Shown one piece after another: positions 1 to 8,487 of a DNA stretch of 40,287 bases. The notes beneath the pieces are model-generated. The model was not told the origin of the DNA. It saw nothing but the letters and a program-made list of their open reading frames with translations, and did no database searches. The stretch's first letter is position 1; the number at the start of each line of letters is the position of its first letter. The translations under genes were made by a program, and so were the position numbers. Origin of the DNA: Absicoccus porci (GTDB lineage: Bacteria; Bacillota_I; Bacilli_A; Erysipelotrichales; Erysipelotrichaceae); the NCBI RefSeq assembly GCF_003725415.1, contig NZ_RJQC01000002.1:337089-377375 (forward strand). The letters run 5' to 3'.

Positions 1-797
1 TCGGTTTCTGAAGCCAATACTTCCGCTACCGCTCCGCCTAAGCCGCCGATCACATTGTGTTCTTCAACCGTTACGATCGCATCATGGGTCTTGGCCAATT
101 CTTTGATCAAATCCGCATCGATTGGTTTGATCGTATTGATATTGACTACCGTTGGATCAAAATCCAATTCTTTTGCAGCTTCCAAAGCTTCCTGTACCAT
201 CATACCAGTTGCGACAATAGCGACTTTTTCACCTTTTTGCATGACGATACCTTTACCATATTCATATGTATAGGTCTCTGGATCATTGACCGATTCAACC
301 GCCAATCTTCCTAGACGGACATAACATGGTCCATCAATATTGGCTACGGCCTTAACGATAGCTTTAGCTTCTGGTCCATCACATGGTTGGAAGACATGCA
401 TATTTGGGATGGCACGCATCAAAGCAATATCTTCCAATGCCTGGTGCGATGCACCATCTTCACCAACGGTGATACCTGCATGCGTTGCACAAATCTTTAC
501 ATTCAAGTTTGGATAGCAGATACTGTTGCGCACCTGGTCATAGGCACGTCCAGTTGCGAATACCGCAAAGGTCGATGCATACGCGATCTTGCCGCTGGCT
601 GCCAGTCCAGCTGCTACTGCCATCATATTGCCTTCGGCAATTCCCATATCAAAATGACGTTCGGGACATACTTTCTTGGCTTCGCCTGATTTCGTACTGC
701 CTGCTAAGTCTGCATCCAATACGACAACATTTTTATTTTCTTGCACTAATTCTGCAATTGCCTCTCCATAGGCTGCACGGGTTGCCTGTTTTGCCAT
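1..797 (-). CDS. Transketolase C-terminal subunit (partial, runs off window)
   Basis: This is the pyrimidine-binding/C-terminal half of a split transketolase, which works with the adjacent N-terminal subunit in thiamine-diphosphate-dependent transfer of two-carbon ketol units. It starts at ATG 797, and 265 codons are visible before the left edge. The family is usually about 310 residues, so roughly 45 C-terminal residues lie outside. Visible hallmarks are FDMGIAEGNM, the VGEDGASHQ segment with its cofactor-activating glutamate region, and EEHNVIGGLGGAVAE near the visible end. Its start overlaps the stop of the N-terminal subunit gene by one base (TAATG), implying translational coupling. The substrate could be a pentose phosphate or a less usual ketose phosphate delivered by the upstream PTS. 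Confidence 0.93.
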   Translation of the reverse strand, partial: MAKQATRAAYGEAIAELVQENKNVVVLDADLAGSTKSGEAKKVCPERHFDMGIAEGNMMAVAAGLAASGKIAYASTFAVFATGRAYDQVRNSICYPNLNVKICATHAGITVGEDGASHQALEDIALMRAIPNMHVFQPCDGPEAKAIVKAVANIDGPCYVRLGRLAVESVNDPETYTYEYGKGIVMQKGEKVAIVATGMMVQEALEAAKELDFDPTVVNINTIKPIDADLIKELAKTHDAIVTVEEHNVIGGLGGAVAEVLASET

Positions 798-1615
798 TAT
801 TCATTGCCCTCCAATTCTGCCATTGCTTGTTCATATTGTTCTTTGTTTGGTGCCTTACCATGCCATCCGGCCTGGTCTTCCATGAAGCTGACACCTTTTC
901 CTTTGGTCGTGTTCCACAAAATACATGCTGGTTTGCGCTTTACGCTCAAGGCATAATCAAATGCTGCCTTGATATCATCAAAATCATGACCATAGGCTTT
1001 GATGACCTCAAAACCAAACGCTTCAAATTTCTTGTCCAATGGATAGACATTCATGACATCTTCCACTTTTCCATCGATCTGCAAGTGGTTGCAGTCAACC
1101 ATGAATGTGATATTGTCCAGGCCATAATGGCTCGCTGCCATAGCAGCTTCCCATACTTCACCTTCCTGGCATTCACCATCACCTAATAAAGTGAAGATAT
1201 GATGTTTATTGTTGTCTAACTTATTGGCGATAGCCATTCCAACAGCCGTGGATACACCTTGACCCAATGATCCCGTTGACATATCGACGGCATCGATATA
1301 GTTCATATTTGGATGTCCCTGCAATTTGGAACCAAATTTACGGAACGTCTTGATATCATCCTCTGTCAAAAAGCCTTTTTCTGCCAAAACACTGTATAAA
1401 GCAGGTGTAACATGTCCCTTGCTCAATACGAAACGATCACGATCGATTCCTTTGACATTGTCTTTGTTGATGTCCATCACTTCAAAATACAGATACGTCA
1501 AGACATCCGCTGCTGATAAGGATCCACCTGGATGACCTGATTGACCCGAATAGACAGCAGTCAAGATATTCTTGCGAACATTGTTTGCATGTTTTTTTAA
1601 TTCTTCTTTATTCAT
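797..1615 (-). CDS. Transketolase N-terminal subunit
   Basis: This 272-residue protein is the thiamine-diphosphate-binding half of a split transketolase. SGHPGGSLS (residues ~26-34) and SKGHVTPALY (~65-74) are classic N-terminal transketolase motifs. The GDGECQEG motif (~145-152), followed by DCN at ~174-176, is the Mg-diphosphate-binding site. The length fits bacterial split transketolases (about 270-280). A GGAGGAA ribosome binding site lies just upstream of ATG 1615. It is separated from the PTS IID gene by an intrinsic terminator at 1637-1658, so it is probably expressed by readthrough at a lower level than the PTS. The partner subunit follows directly. Confidence 0.95.
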   Translation of the reverse strand: MNKEELKKHANNVRKNILTAVYSGQSGHPGGSLSAADVLTYLYFEVMDINKDNVKGIDRDRFVLSKGHVTPALYSVLAEKGFLTEDDIKTFRKFGSKLQGHPNMNYIDAVDMSTGSLGQGVSTAVGMAIANKLDNNKHHIFTLLGDGECQEGEVWEAAMAASHYGLDNITFMVDCNHLQIDGKVEDVMNVYPLDKKFEAFGFEVIKAYGHDFDDIKAAFDYALSVKRKPACILWNTTKGKGVSFMEDQAGWHGKAPNKEQYEQAMAELEGNE

Positions 1616-1630
1616 TTCTGTTCCTCCGAT

Positions 1631-1658
1631 AAAAAATGCGGTGTAATTTTACACCGCA
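1631..1658 (-). terminator. Intercistronic intrinsic terminator between PTS IID and transketolase genes
   Basis: A perfect 10-bp inverted repeat (TGCGGTGTAA / TTACACCGCA, 1637-1646 and 1649-1658) is followed on the minus strand by six T residues (1636-1631). It lies inside an otherwise collinear operon, so it probably acts as a partial terminator that lowers transketolase expression relative to the PTS. An attenuation role is also possible. Confidence 0.8.
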
Positions 1659-1671
1659 AATTCTTAATACC

Positions 1672-2526
1672 TTATGCAGCTAAGATACCAGTTAATCCAC
1701 CAACAACGGCAATTACAATAATCAAACCGATAACTTTTAAAGAGCTCCACTTCTTGCTAGCCATTAACCAGTAAACTAAGAATGTGAAAGCAAAAGGCAA
1801 AATCTTAGGCATTACGGCATCAAATAATGATTTTTGTACAACAAACTTCGATCCGGAAGTAACCAATACCAAACCACAACTTACGTTTACATAGTTGGCA
1901 ATCAATCCTCCCATTACCATACAACCCATAACTTGTGCACCTAGCAAGATCTTGTTCAATAAACCTTTTTCCAAGAAATCCAGGATTGCATTCGATCCGG
2001 CATTGTATCCGAAGAAGAAGTTAGCAAAACTAAATACATAGGTAATGACAAGCATCAAAATCAAATAAATGACAGCACCTAATACAGTTTTAAAATTCAA
2101 AGTAATGTCAATAAGGATAGCCAATAAGATTGGAATCAATACACCTTGCCAAATAGTATCACCAATACCAGCAAGTGGTCCCATCAATGATGTTTTCAAT
2201 GAAGTAATGAATTCACCAGTAATTGGTTCACCCAATGATTTTTGTTCTTCAAGGGCAATAGCCATACCTAAGATACAAGATCCAAATTCTGGATGGACGT
2301 TAAAGAATTCCATTTCACGTTGCATAACTTCTTTACGTTTTGCATCTCCGTCTGGATCCCCTTTGTACAAGTCATCAATAACAGGTACAAATGTGTGACC
2401 ACAAGCCATACCCATCATACGTTCATAGTTATAGTTTGTTTGAACCCATGTCTCCCAGTTAAATGCAGCATGATACAAATGGTTTTTAGGAATGACATGT
2501 TTAGCATCTGCTTTAATATCTGGCAT
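1672..2526 (-). CDS. PTS mannose/fructose/sorbose-family IID component
   Basis: This is a membrane subunit of a mannose-class PTS permease, which forms the translocation complex with IIC. I place the start at ATG 2526 (MPDIKADAKH, 284 residues), one base after the IIC stop, because an AGGAGG site sits at the end of the IIC gene. A longer reading from 2598 would overlap IIC heavily. Family features include FNWETWVQTNYNYERMMG at the N terminus, a MEFFNVHPEFGS segment, the EFITSLKTSLMGPLAGIGDT motif and several hydrophobic segments in the C-terminal half. It is the last gene before the internal terminator. Confidence 0.93.
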   Translation of the reverse strand: MPDIKADAKHVIPKNHLYHAAFNWETWVQTNYNYERMMGMACGHTFVPVIDDLYKGDPDGDAKRKEVMQREMEFFNVHPEFGSCILGMAIALEEQKSLGEPITGEFITSLKTSLMGPLAGIGDTIWQGVLIPILLAILIDITLNFKTVLGAVIYLILMLVITYVFSFANFFFGYNAGSNAILDFLEKGLLNKILLGAQVMGCMVMGGLIANYVNVSCGLVLVTSGSKFVVQKSLFDAVMPKILPFAFTFLVYWLMASKKWSSLKVIGLIIVIAVVGGLTGILAA

Positions 2527-2527
2527 C

Positions 2528-3325
2528 TTAGAAATCCTCCTCTTCATCGGTATCAGCGGCACCCGCTGCTTCTGTTTGAGCTTCTCCTGCTCCACCACTG
2601 TAGCGTAATTGAATATAAACCAATGCTACCAAGAATGCGATGACACCTTGAGGCAACAAAGCCAATCCTGAATATACAGCTACAACAAATCCTAAGAACA
2701 AGAATACACGAGATTCACCTTTAAAGATGTATTGTAATGTGATTGCGATTCCTAATGCAGGCATCATACCACCAATGATCTGGAAGATCGTTAATGGTGT
2801 ACCAGATAATGCTTTAACGATTGGTGTAATATAACTTGCACCAAAATAAGCTGCTAAAGAGGCTGGAATAACACAAATGCATGCGGACATGATTTGAGGC
2901 AATAAAACGTTGGCAATCCATAATTTGTGATATTGTTCGTTCGCAACAAATTTATCTCCTAAGTGAACCCATACAGAGTCAATAGTCATACGAGTATACC
3001 ATACCAATGTACCCAAGATTCCAATAGGAACGGCTAATGCCAATGCTGTTTTGGCATCTAAGTTACCCGTGATGGCAAAGGCAGCGCCTAATGTTCCGGC
3101 CAAAGCCATATCGGCTGGCATTGAACCTCCGGCTGAAATGAAACCTAGATAAACTAAGTTGATTGAAGCACCAACCATGGCACCCTTTAATGGGTCTCCC
3201 AAGATGATACCTGCAATCCAACCACAAACTAATGGTCGTTGAATTGTCCACAATCCAACAAATGGTAAATTGGCTTCTCCAATCCAATACAGGATTCCAA
3301 GAAGCACTGCTTGAAATACAGACAT
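2528..3325 (-). CDS. PTS mannose/fructose/sorbose-family IIC component
   Basis: This 265-residue polytopic membrane protein is the sugar-translocating IIC subunit of the mannose-class PTS. Its hydrophobic segments run through most of its length. The GGSMPADMALAGTLGAAFAI region and the GIAITLQYI stretch are typical of this family. The C terminus is short and acidic (ending DTDEEEDF), and the coding sequence there carries the ribosome binding site for IID. The start at 3325 has a GGAGA-type site nearby. It follows IIB by 50 bases and precedes IID by one base. Confidence 0.93.
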   Translation of the reverse strand: MSVFQAVLLGILYWIGEANLPFVGLWTIQRPLVCGWIAGIILGDPLKGAMVGASINLVYLGFISAGGSMPADMALAGTLGAAFAITGNLDAKTALALAVPIGILGTLVWYTRMTIDSVWVHLGDKFVANEQYHKLWIANVLLPQIMSACICVIPASLAAYFGASYITPIVKALSGTPLTIFQIIGGMMPALGIAITLQYIFKGESRVFLFLGFVVAVYSGLALLPQGVIAFLVALVYIQLRYSGGAGEAQTEAAGAADTDEEEDF

Positions 3326-3375
3326 ACTTTTCTCTCCTTTTCTATTATGTCTAGCAGAAATTTATTTTGATATTT

Positions 3376-3855
3376 TTATAGCAAGTTAGAAATATCAATT
3401 ACCTTCTGCTCAGGTACTAACTGATAAAAGACATCTACGCCTTTTTCATTTTTCATACGGCGAATCGAATCTACTTCGGCTGGACTCGCCGATACGTTGT
3501 TGACAAATGGTTGACGATCACCACGAATACCCATACCGCCTAAGTTCACTTGCTTAATGGCAACGCCACCATCTAACAACTGTTCGAATACGATTGGCGA
3601 TTTTGTTAGCAACAATACACGTTCTCCTGGTTTTGGATCTTTTTGTAGTGCTTTGGTCGCTCCGGCAACGGTTAACACTGCCACTTGTGTACCAGCTGGT
3701 GCTAAGGATTTCAATACTCGTTTGTTAAAATCATCCTTTGCTACCTCATCATCCACCACAACAACACGGTTGGCGTGAGTGAACGGGATCCAAGCCGTTA
3801 CTACTTCGCCGTGAATCAATCGGTCGTCTACACGACACCATACAATGTTACGCAT
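3376..3855 (-). CDS. PTS mannose/fructose/sorbose-family IIB component
   Basis: This 159-residue cytoplasmic phosphotransfer subunit accepts phosphate from IIA and passes it to the incoming sugar. The start MRNIVWCRVDDRLIHGEV contains the invariant histidine (H15) of the family motif DDRLIHG. VNLGGMGIRG and the length (about 160) also match the mannose/sorbose IIB family. It sits between IIA and IIC in the usual gene order. Confidence 0.95.
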   Translation of the reverse strand: MRNIVWCRVDDRLIHGEVVTAWIPFTHANRVVVVDDEVAKDDFNKRVLKSLAPAGTQVAVLTVAGATKALQKDPKPGERVLLLTKSPIVFEQLLDGGVAIKQVNLGGMGIRGDRQPFVNNVSASPAEVDSIRRMKNEKGVDVFYQLVPEQKVIDISNLL

Positions 3856-3881
3856 ACTTCTTACTCCTCCTTATTATTTTT

Positions 3882-4319
3882 TTAAAAGTCATCTTCGTCG
3901 GATGGAACATCTGCTTTTTTCAGGTCCTCTAAATATTTTCGGACATCGGACACTGTATTTGTGGCTAATTTTAATGTTTCATCACAAATTTCGGATGCAC
4001 TTTTATCGTTACCTCTCATTAATAGGATTTCCATTAATAGAGGAACGTTGATTCCTGTTAGATGATACACATCCCATTTGCTCATCAATTGAACAACAGC
4101 ATTAAATGGACTACCATAGAATAAATCCGTCAAAACCAGAATTTCTTCGTCTGGATCTGCTTTTTTAAATTCTGCTTCGATATTGGCTTTTAACTCATCA
4201 ATACCTTGATGTGGATATAATCCTATATAAGCCAATTTTTCTTGTGGCCCTAAAACCATTTCCATTGTTTCATACAATCCTTTTGAAAAAGAACCATGTG
4301 ATACTAAGACAATTCTCAT
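3882..4319 (-). CDS. PTS mannose/fructose-family IIA component
   Basis: This 145-residue EIIA-Man-type protein is the first gene of the PTS/transketolase operon. It takes phosphate from HPr on the histidine of SHGSFSKG (H8). LTDLFYGSPFNAV is the second family motif. The C terminus is short and acidic. A GGGGG ribosome binding site lies 6 bases before ATG 4319. The upstream region carries a cre-like box at 4360-4373. Confidence 0.93.
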   Translation of the reverse strand: MRIVLVSHGSFSKGLYETMEMVLGPQEKLAYIGLYPHQGIDELKANIEAEFKKADPDEEILVLTDLFYGSPFNAVVQLMSKWDVYHLTGINVPLLMEILLMRGNDKSASEICDETLKLATNTVSDVRKYLEDLKKADVPSDEDDF

Positions 4320-4633
4320 AATTTACCCCCGGAATTTCATCATTGGATGAAAACGTGGTTGATAGCGTTTTCAACTTACAATGCTATTTTAATTTGTTTT
4401 TTTAAAAGGATGTATCCAACAAATGCACAATCATTGCGCAACCATCGTATTTGTAAGCGGTAACGAATTGCGTGATTAATTATGCAGACTAACATTTTGC
4501 ACAGTATTTATGAAATTGTTTAAATTCAACGATGATAAACTCACATATCATTAGTTATAAATAAGTGCAAATTATGCAATTGTGAAATTATGTTCTATTC
4601 ATAATTGCTTGATTGCAGAAAAGGAGGATGATC
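4320..4633. promoter_or_regulatory. Divergent regulatory region between PTS operon and PRD regulator
   Basis: This 314-base gap holds the control signals for the leftward PTS/transketolase operon and the rightward regulator. I see a cre-like box (4360-4373), a near-palindrome TGCACAAT-C-ATTGCGCA (4424-4440, one mismatched pair) and the word ATTAATTATGCAG (4475-4487), which nearly recurs upstream of the other PRD-linked hydrolase. No consensus -35/-10 pair is evident for the PTS direction; an activator-dependent promoter would explain that. No gene or RNA is recognised here. Confidence 0.5.
4348..4373 (-). promoter_or_regulatory. cre-like catabolite repression site with perfect inverted repeat
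   Basis: TGATAGCGTTTTCA (4360-4373) fits the CcpA cre consensus TGWNANCGNTNNCA at every defined position. An outer perfect repeat, TGAAAACG (4348-4355) and CGTTTTCA (4366-4373), encloses it. It lies about 30-55 bases upstream of the IIA start, where CcpA binding would block transcription. The match is seen in the sequence; CcpA control is inferred. Confidence 0.6.
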
Positions 4634-6553
4634 ATGTTAACAAAACGGCAAGTCGAAATATTCTTACAATTTTGCGAACATGAAAATGAATATCTAAAAG
4701 CAAACCACTTTTCTGATGAACTCAATGTAAGCTTACGAACTGTGCAAAATGATTTAAAAGTGATCAAAAAAGAAATGCAGAATGAATCTTCATTTTCAAT
4801 CGAATCCAAAGTGCCCTTCGGTACTCGACTCGTTGTACACGATCAAAAAAAATTTGATGAATATCTATCCAGCTTAAAAAGCCAAAATGAAGAATCACTC
4901 AGTGAAAAGGACGGTCGCATTCACAAATTGCTCAATTATCTAATGAAGCAAAGAAAAAGTGTGCCTCTTTCACAATGTGCAGATTACATTTATGTTTCAA
5001 AATCGACTTTAATCAACGATTTAAAAGAAGTCGAACAAATATTGAATAAATTTTCTTTAAAATTGATTCAGTCTGTTGGCTATGTATGGGTGGATGGATT
5101 AGAACGAGACCGACGGATGTGTTTGATTGATAACGATAATAACAATTTCAATATTATATCGAGCAATCCCCTTTCTGATATGGAAGGGAATCGCATGGAA
5201 AGTATTCGAAAAATATTAATGGATGAATTTCTACATGAGCAATATCCCATTTCAGATGTAGAGTTTCAGAATATTATTATCTGGATCAATATCTCCGTTC
5301 TACGTATCAAAGATTTCTTCTATTTAAATGAAGAAGATATCGATAATCAATCCGATTTGGACCTGGAATTAAAGATTGCTAATAAGATTTATACTCGCAT
5401 TGAAAAGCATTTTCATATCCGCGTCCCTCAACCAGAAATCAATTTTTTGGCTTTATATATTAGCAATCATAGCAATGTCAAAAACATTCATTATATTTCG
5501 GATGAAATCAATGACTTCATCTTTGAAGCACTGGAACGTATACGCCAAGTCTATCCAACGGATTTCACACACGATATGAACTTGCGTATGTCACTGGCTC
5601 TACATTGTGAACCATTGATATCCCGAGCAAAAAACAACATTCAAATTAAAAATGAAATGCTCGATTATATCAAACAAAGTTTTTCCTATGCCTTTGAAAT
5701 CGCCACATATTTTTCTTATTTATTAAGTGAACAATTTCAATGTAAGATCAAAGAAAGTGAAACCGCTTTTTTAGCCATTTATTTTAATAAGAGCTTAAAT
5801 GAACAGCAAAACAGCAATGGTGGCAAAAAAATATGTATTATCACAAATTTACAACGATCCCAATATTTTTTATTGGAACAATTCCTATACGATAAATTCC
5901 AAAAATATATTTCAATGATCAAATTTGTGAATACCCATGAATTAGAGACCCTAAATCTAGATAACTACGAATTGTTCTTCTCTACCGAAGACAACCGTGC
6001 AACAGAAGTAGGCCTTGCAACTAAGATCAATTTTTTTCCAAATGACAAAGAACTTGAAAAAATCAAAGTCCGGATTGAAGGATTTAAAAACATTGATGAT
6101 ACCCTTTGTTTATTTGATCCTCGCTTATTTGCCATCAAAGACTTTAGCAACAAAAAACAAACACAAGATTGGTTGGTCAATAAAGCGGTTTCATTATATA
6201 AAGTAAAAAATCTTTCCGAAGAAATTGAATTACGTGAAGAATTTGGAAGCACGTATTTTGGTAATAAGATTGCCATCCTTCACCCTATGAATGCCAATTT
6301 GGAAGATTCTTTCATCGGTGAGATCTTATTGAAAAAGCCTATTGTATGGGATAACGAAGGAAATCATGTACAAGTTGTTTTCTTATTGTGCATTGAAAAA
6401 AGCAATCTTGAAGCATTCCGTGCTTGGGATTTCTTATCTCCCGCTTTATTTAATCCCGACTTTATTAAACAAATTTCTTATGTAAATAATTTTGATGAAT
6501 TTAAGGCACTTTGTGAAAATAAATTAAAATCACAAATCATTAGTAAATCATAG
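4634..6553 (+). CDS. PRD-domain PTS transcriptional regulator (BglG/MtlR type)
   Basis: This 639-residue regulator probably activates the divergent mannose-class PTS operon in response to PTS phosphorylation. I start it at ATG 4634 (MLTKRQVEIF), six bases after AAGGAGG. There are two N-terminal helix-turn-helix segments (SDELNVSLRTVQNDLK at ~25-40, and a second near residues 100-130 with YVSKSTLINDLKEV). Two PRD domains follow (~190-400), then an EIIB-like stretch (~405-490) and a C-terminal EIIA-2-like domain whose candidate phospho-histidine is in AILHPMN. No AAA+ domain is present, so this is not a LevR/sigma-54 activator. It is followed at 15 bases by the next gene. Confidence 0.88.
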   Translation: MLTKRQVEIFLQFCEHENEYLKANHFSDELNVSLRTVQNDLKVIKKEMQNESSFSIESKVPFGTRLVVHDQKKFDEYLSSLKSQNEESLSEKDGRIHKLLNYLMKQRKSVPLSQCADYIYVSKSTLINDLKEVEQILNKFSLKLIQSVGYVWVDGLERDRRMCLIDNDNNNFNIISSNPLSDMEGNRMESIRKILMDEFLHEQYPISDVEFQNIIIWINISVLRIKDFFYLNEEDIDNQSDLDLELKIANKIYTRIEKHFHIRVPQPEINFLALYISNHSNVKNIHYISDEINDFIFEALERIRQVYPTDFTHDMNLRMSLALHCEPLISRAKNNIQIKNEMLDYIKQSFSYAFEIATYFSYLLSEQFQCKIKESETAFLAIYFNKSLNEQQNSNGGKKICIITNLQRSQYFLLEQFLYDKFQKYISMIKFVNTHELETLNLDNYELFFSTEDNRATEVGLATKINFFPNDKELEKIKVRIEGFKNIDDTLCLFDPRLFAIKDFSNKKQTQDWLVNKAVSLYKVKNLSEEIELREEFGSTYFGNKIAILHPMNANLEDSFIGEILLKKPIVWDNEGNHVQVVFLLCIEKSNLEAFRAWDFLSPALFNPDFIKQISYVNNFDEFKALCENKLKSQIISKS

Positions 6554-6568
6554 AAAGGAAGATCGTAT

Positions 6569-7231
6569 ATGAATTGGATCTTGGTCATTGTTTGTATTGC
6601 GGTGGGCATCGGTCTACTATTGCCAATGATACAAAAACGCATTGTCTATAAGAAATTAACAGAATATCTCGACCAAGGAAAATACAAAGAATTTGAACAA
6701 GTATTGGATGGATTCTGGTGTACTTTTAGTTATCGCCCTTTTAATCGCGAATTTATGCGTCTGAATGCTTATTTTATGCAAAATGATACAAAAAAAATCA
6801 GTCAACAAATCAATGATTTATTTGAAAAAATCAAAATGAATGATGAACAAAGATCATTGGTAGCAAAACGCGCATTCTATTTTTATTTAGAACAAGAGAA
6901 ATACGAACAAGCTAAAAAAATGCTCGATATCTGTCAGCTACATGACACCAATCAAGTTGAGGTCGAAACGATGCAGCTAATGTATAGTATCTTAGGAGAA
7001 AGAAAAAGCGAACATATTCGTGATATCAAAGCTCGCTTGGAGCCTTTAAAAAAAGAAACAGATGCTTATACCAATCCAGCAAAGCGAGTACGTATCGGTG
7101 TCTTTGAGTATTTGATTGGTTTACAATATTCTTATTTACATAATAAAAAAGAAAGTAAAAAATATTTGGAGAGTGCTTTAAAGAATTGCAAGGGAACTAC
7201 CTATGAAGCCCAGATCCAAGCATTATTATAG
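6569..7231 (+). CDS. Membrane-anchored helical-repeat protein, function unknown
   Basis: This 220-residue protein has one N-terminal hydrophobic segment (WILVIVCIAVGIGLLLPMI, ~3-21). A hydrophilic, helix-rich domain follows that resembles tetratricopeptide-type repeats (YLEQEKYEQAKKMLDICQL; YSYLHNKKESKKYLESALKN near the end). It would be a membrane-tethered cytoplasmic scaffold. A GGAAG site precedes ATG 6569. It follows the PRD regulator by 15 bases and precedes the next gene by 10, so the three are probably co-transcribed. I do not recognise a specific family, and the repeat call rests on pattern only. Confidence 0.7.
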   Translation: MNWILVIVCIAVGIGLLLPMIQKRIVYKKLTEYLDQGKYKEFEQVLDGFWCTFSYRPFNREFMRLNAYFMQNDTKKISQQINDLFEKIKMNDEQRSLVAKRAFYFYLEQEKYEQAKKMLDICQLHDTNQVEVETMQLMYSILGERKSEHIRDIKARLEPLKKETDAYTNPAKRVRIGVFEYLIGLQYSYLHNKKESKKYLESALKNCKGTTYEAQIQALL

Positions 7232-7241
7232 GAGATAAACC

Positions 7242-7667
7242 ATGGCACTCACATTATCAGAAGATGCAAAAAACGAATTATTAGATGAAATCGATCAAAA
7301 CTATATCACAAAGGTTTGGGCAACAATCGTATTATGTACGCCGAAAATGCTTGCTTATGCAATCGATCCGAAGCCAAAACGCATTCAATGGATGAATACG
7401 TATGCCTATATTGGGTTAACAAATACCCATTTCAATATTGTTACGCTTTCTTCCTTAAATGTGACAGTACCAACGGGTCGTTTTTCCATTCCTTTTCAAG
7501 ATATCGAACAATTGGATATCCTAAAAAAAGCATTCAAGTACGTGGTAACATTTAAGTTACAAGGCGAATTGGTAAGAATCAATTTTTCATTGACTGCGAT
7601 TGGTATCAACGTAAAAGACCAACTTAGAAATGTCCAAATGTTAATTGAAAAACTAGAAGAAAAATAA
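7242..7667 (+). CDS. Small possible PH-fold protein, function unknown
   Basis: This 141-residue soluble protein has no signal peptide or membrane segment. Alternating beta-like stretches (YAYIGLTNTHFNIVTLSSLN; GRFSIPFQDIEQLDIL; KYVVTFKLQGELVRINF) and a terminal amphipathic helix resemble bacterial PH-like domains, but this is inference from pattern. AGGAGA lies just upstream of ATG 7242. It closes the three-gene unit that begins with the PRD regulator and ends at the terminator 7674-7702. Confidence 0.65.
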   Translation: MALTLSEDAKNELLDEIDQNYITKVWATIVLCTPKMLAYAIDPKPKRIQWMNTYAYIGLTNTHFNIVTLSSLNVTVPTGRFSIPFQDIEQLDILKKAFKYVVTFKLQGELVRINFSLTAIGINVKDQLRNVQMLIEKLEEK

Positions 7668-7673
7668 CAACAC

Positions 7674-7706
7674 GACCCTCTTTGTTTATTTCAAAGAGGG
7701 TCTTTT
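7674..7706. terminator. Bidirectional intrinsic terminator
   Basis: A perfect 11-bp stem (GACCCTCTTTG 7674-7684 and CAAAGAGGGTC 7692-7702) has a 7-base loop and is followed by TTTT on the plus strand. It sits between convergent genes. It clearly serves the rightward regulator operon, and the A-rich left flank gives a modest U tail for the leftward SDR operon. Confidence 0.9.
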
Positions 7707-7707
7707 C

Positions 7708-8487
7708 TTATCGCGATTTTCCACCCGAAACATTGATTGTCGTTCCGGTAATAAAACTAGCTCGATCACTAGCCAAGAAAAGAACCGTATTGGCAATTTC
7801 TTCCAAATGGCCTTCTCTACCCATTAAAGTAGCAGCATGATACGTCGTTCCAATCGCTTCGGGTTGGATATGACGGCAATGACACATCGCATCGATATAG
7901 GATGCACTAAATAAGGCAGTCGCTTCCATGGGACCGGGAGCAATGGCAACCACACGGATTCCCTGAGGACTGAGTTCCTTCGCCCAAGATCGCGTCAAGC
8001 TTTCAATAGCCGCTTTGGAAGCACTATAAACACTTTGCGCTAAACTTCCTTCTTTGCTGCATTCACTGCTAATATTAAGAATGACACCGTGATGTTGACG
8101 CAGCATAGATTTTGCACAGGCTTGTGCACAATGAAAAGCTCCTTTCACATTCACATCCATTGTTTTATCAAATACAGTATCATCTAATTCATATCTGGAA
8201 TCCGCATCCACCAATAAACGTGGTATCGACACACCGGCATTGTTCACAAGCACATCAATATGACCAAATATTTCCATTACTTGACAGACCATCTGTTCTA
8301 CTTCATCTTTACTTGTTACATCACAACAAATAAACGTGCAACTTTCCATTTCTTCTGGAGTATGCAAATCAACAATGACCACTTGTGCGCCTTGTTCCAT
8401 AAATGATTGACACATTCTTTTTCCGATACCAGAAGAACCACCCGTTACGATCACTACTTTATTTTCTAAATCTAACCATTTCTGCAT
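7708..8487 (-). CDS. SDR-family NAD(P)-dependent oxidoreductase
   Basis: This 259-residue classical short-chain dehydrogenase probably acts on a sugar or polyol. It has the dinucleotide-binding TGGSSGIG (15-22), NNAG (~82-85), the catalytic serine in NISSE (~138-142) and YSASK (Y154, K158). The C terminus has the typical FITGTTINVSGG. I start it at ATG 8487, six bases after AAGGAG; a longer reading from 8517 lies inside the upstream gene. The start overlaps the 3' end of the epimerase gene by 16 bases, so the two form an operon. The substrate cannot be read from the sequence. Confidence 0.92.
   Translation of the reverse strand: MQKWLDLENKVVIVTGGSSGIGKRMCQSFMEQGAQVVIVDLHTPEEMESCTFICCDVTSKDEVEQMVCQVMEIFGHIDVLVNNAGVSIPRLLVDADSRYELDDTVFDKTMDVNVKGAFHCAQACAKSMLRQHHGVILNISSECSKEGSLAQSVYSASKAAIESLTRSWAKELSPQGIRVVAIAPGPMEATALFSASYIDAMCHCRHIQPEAIGTTYHAATLMGREGHLEEIANTVLFLASDRASFITGTTINVSGGKSR

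Noticed and set aside
485..1186. A 233-codon open frame on the plus strand
   Set aside because: It lies antisense to the well-supported split transketolase genes, has no ribosome binding site and no recognisable motifs; it reflects codon usage of the real genes.
4374..4612. A sigma-54 promoter for the mannose-class PTS operon
   Set aside because: No GG-N10-GC pattern was found, and the divergent regulator lacks an AAA+ sigma-54 activator domain.
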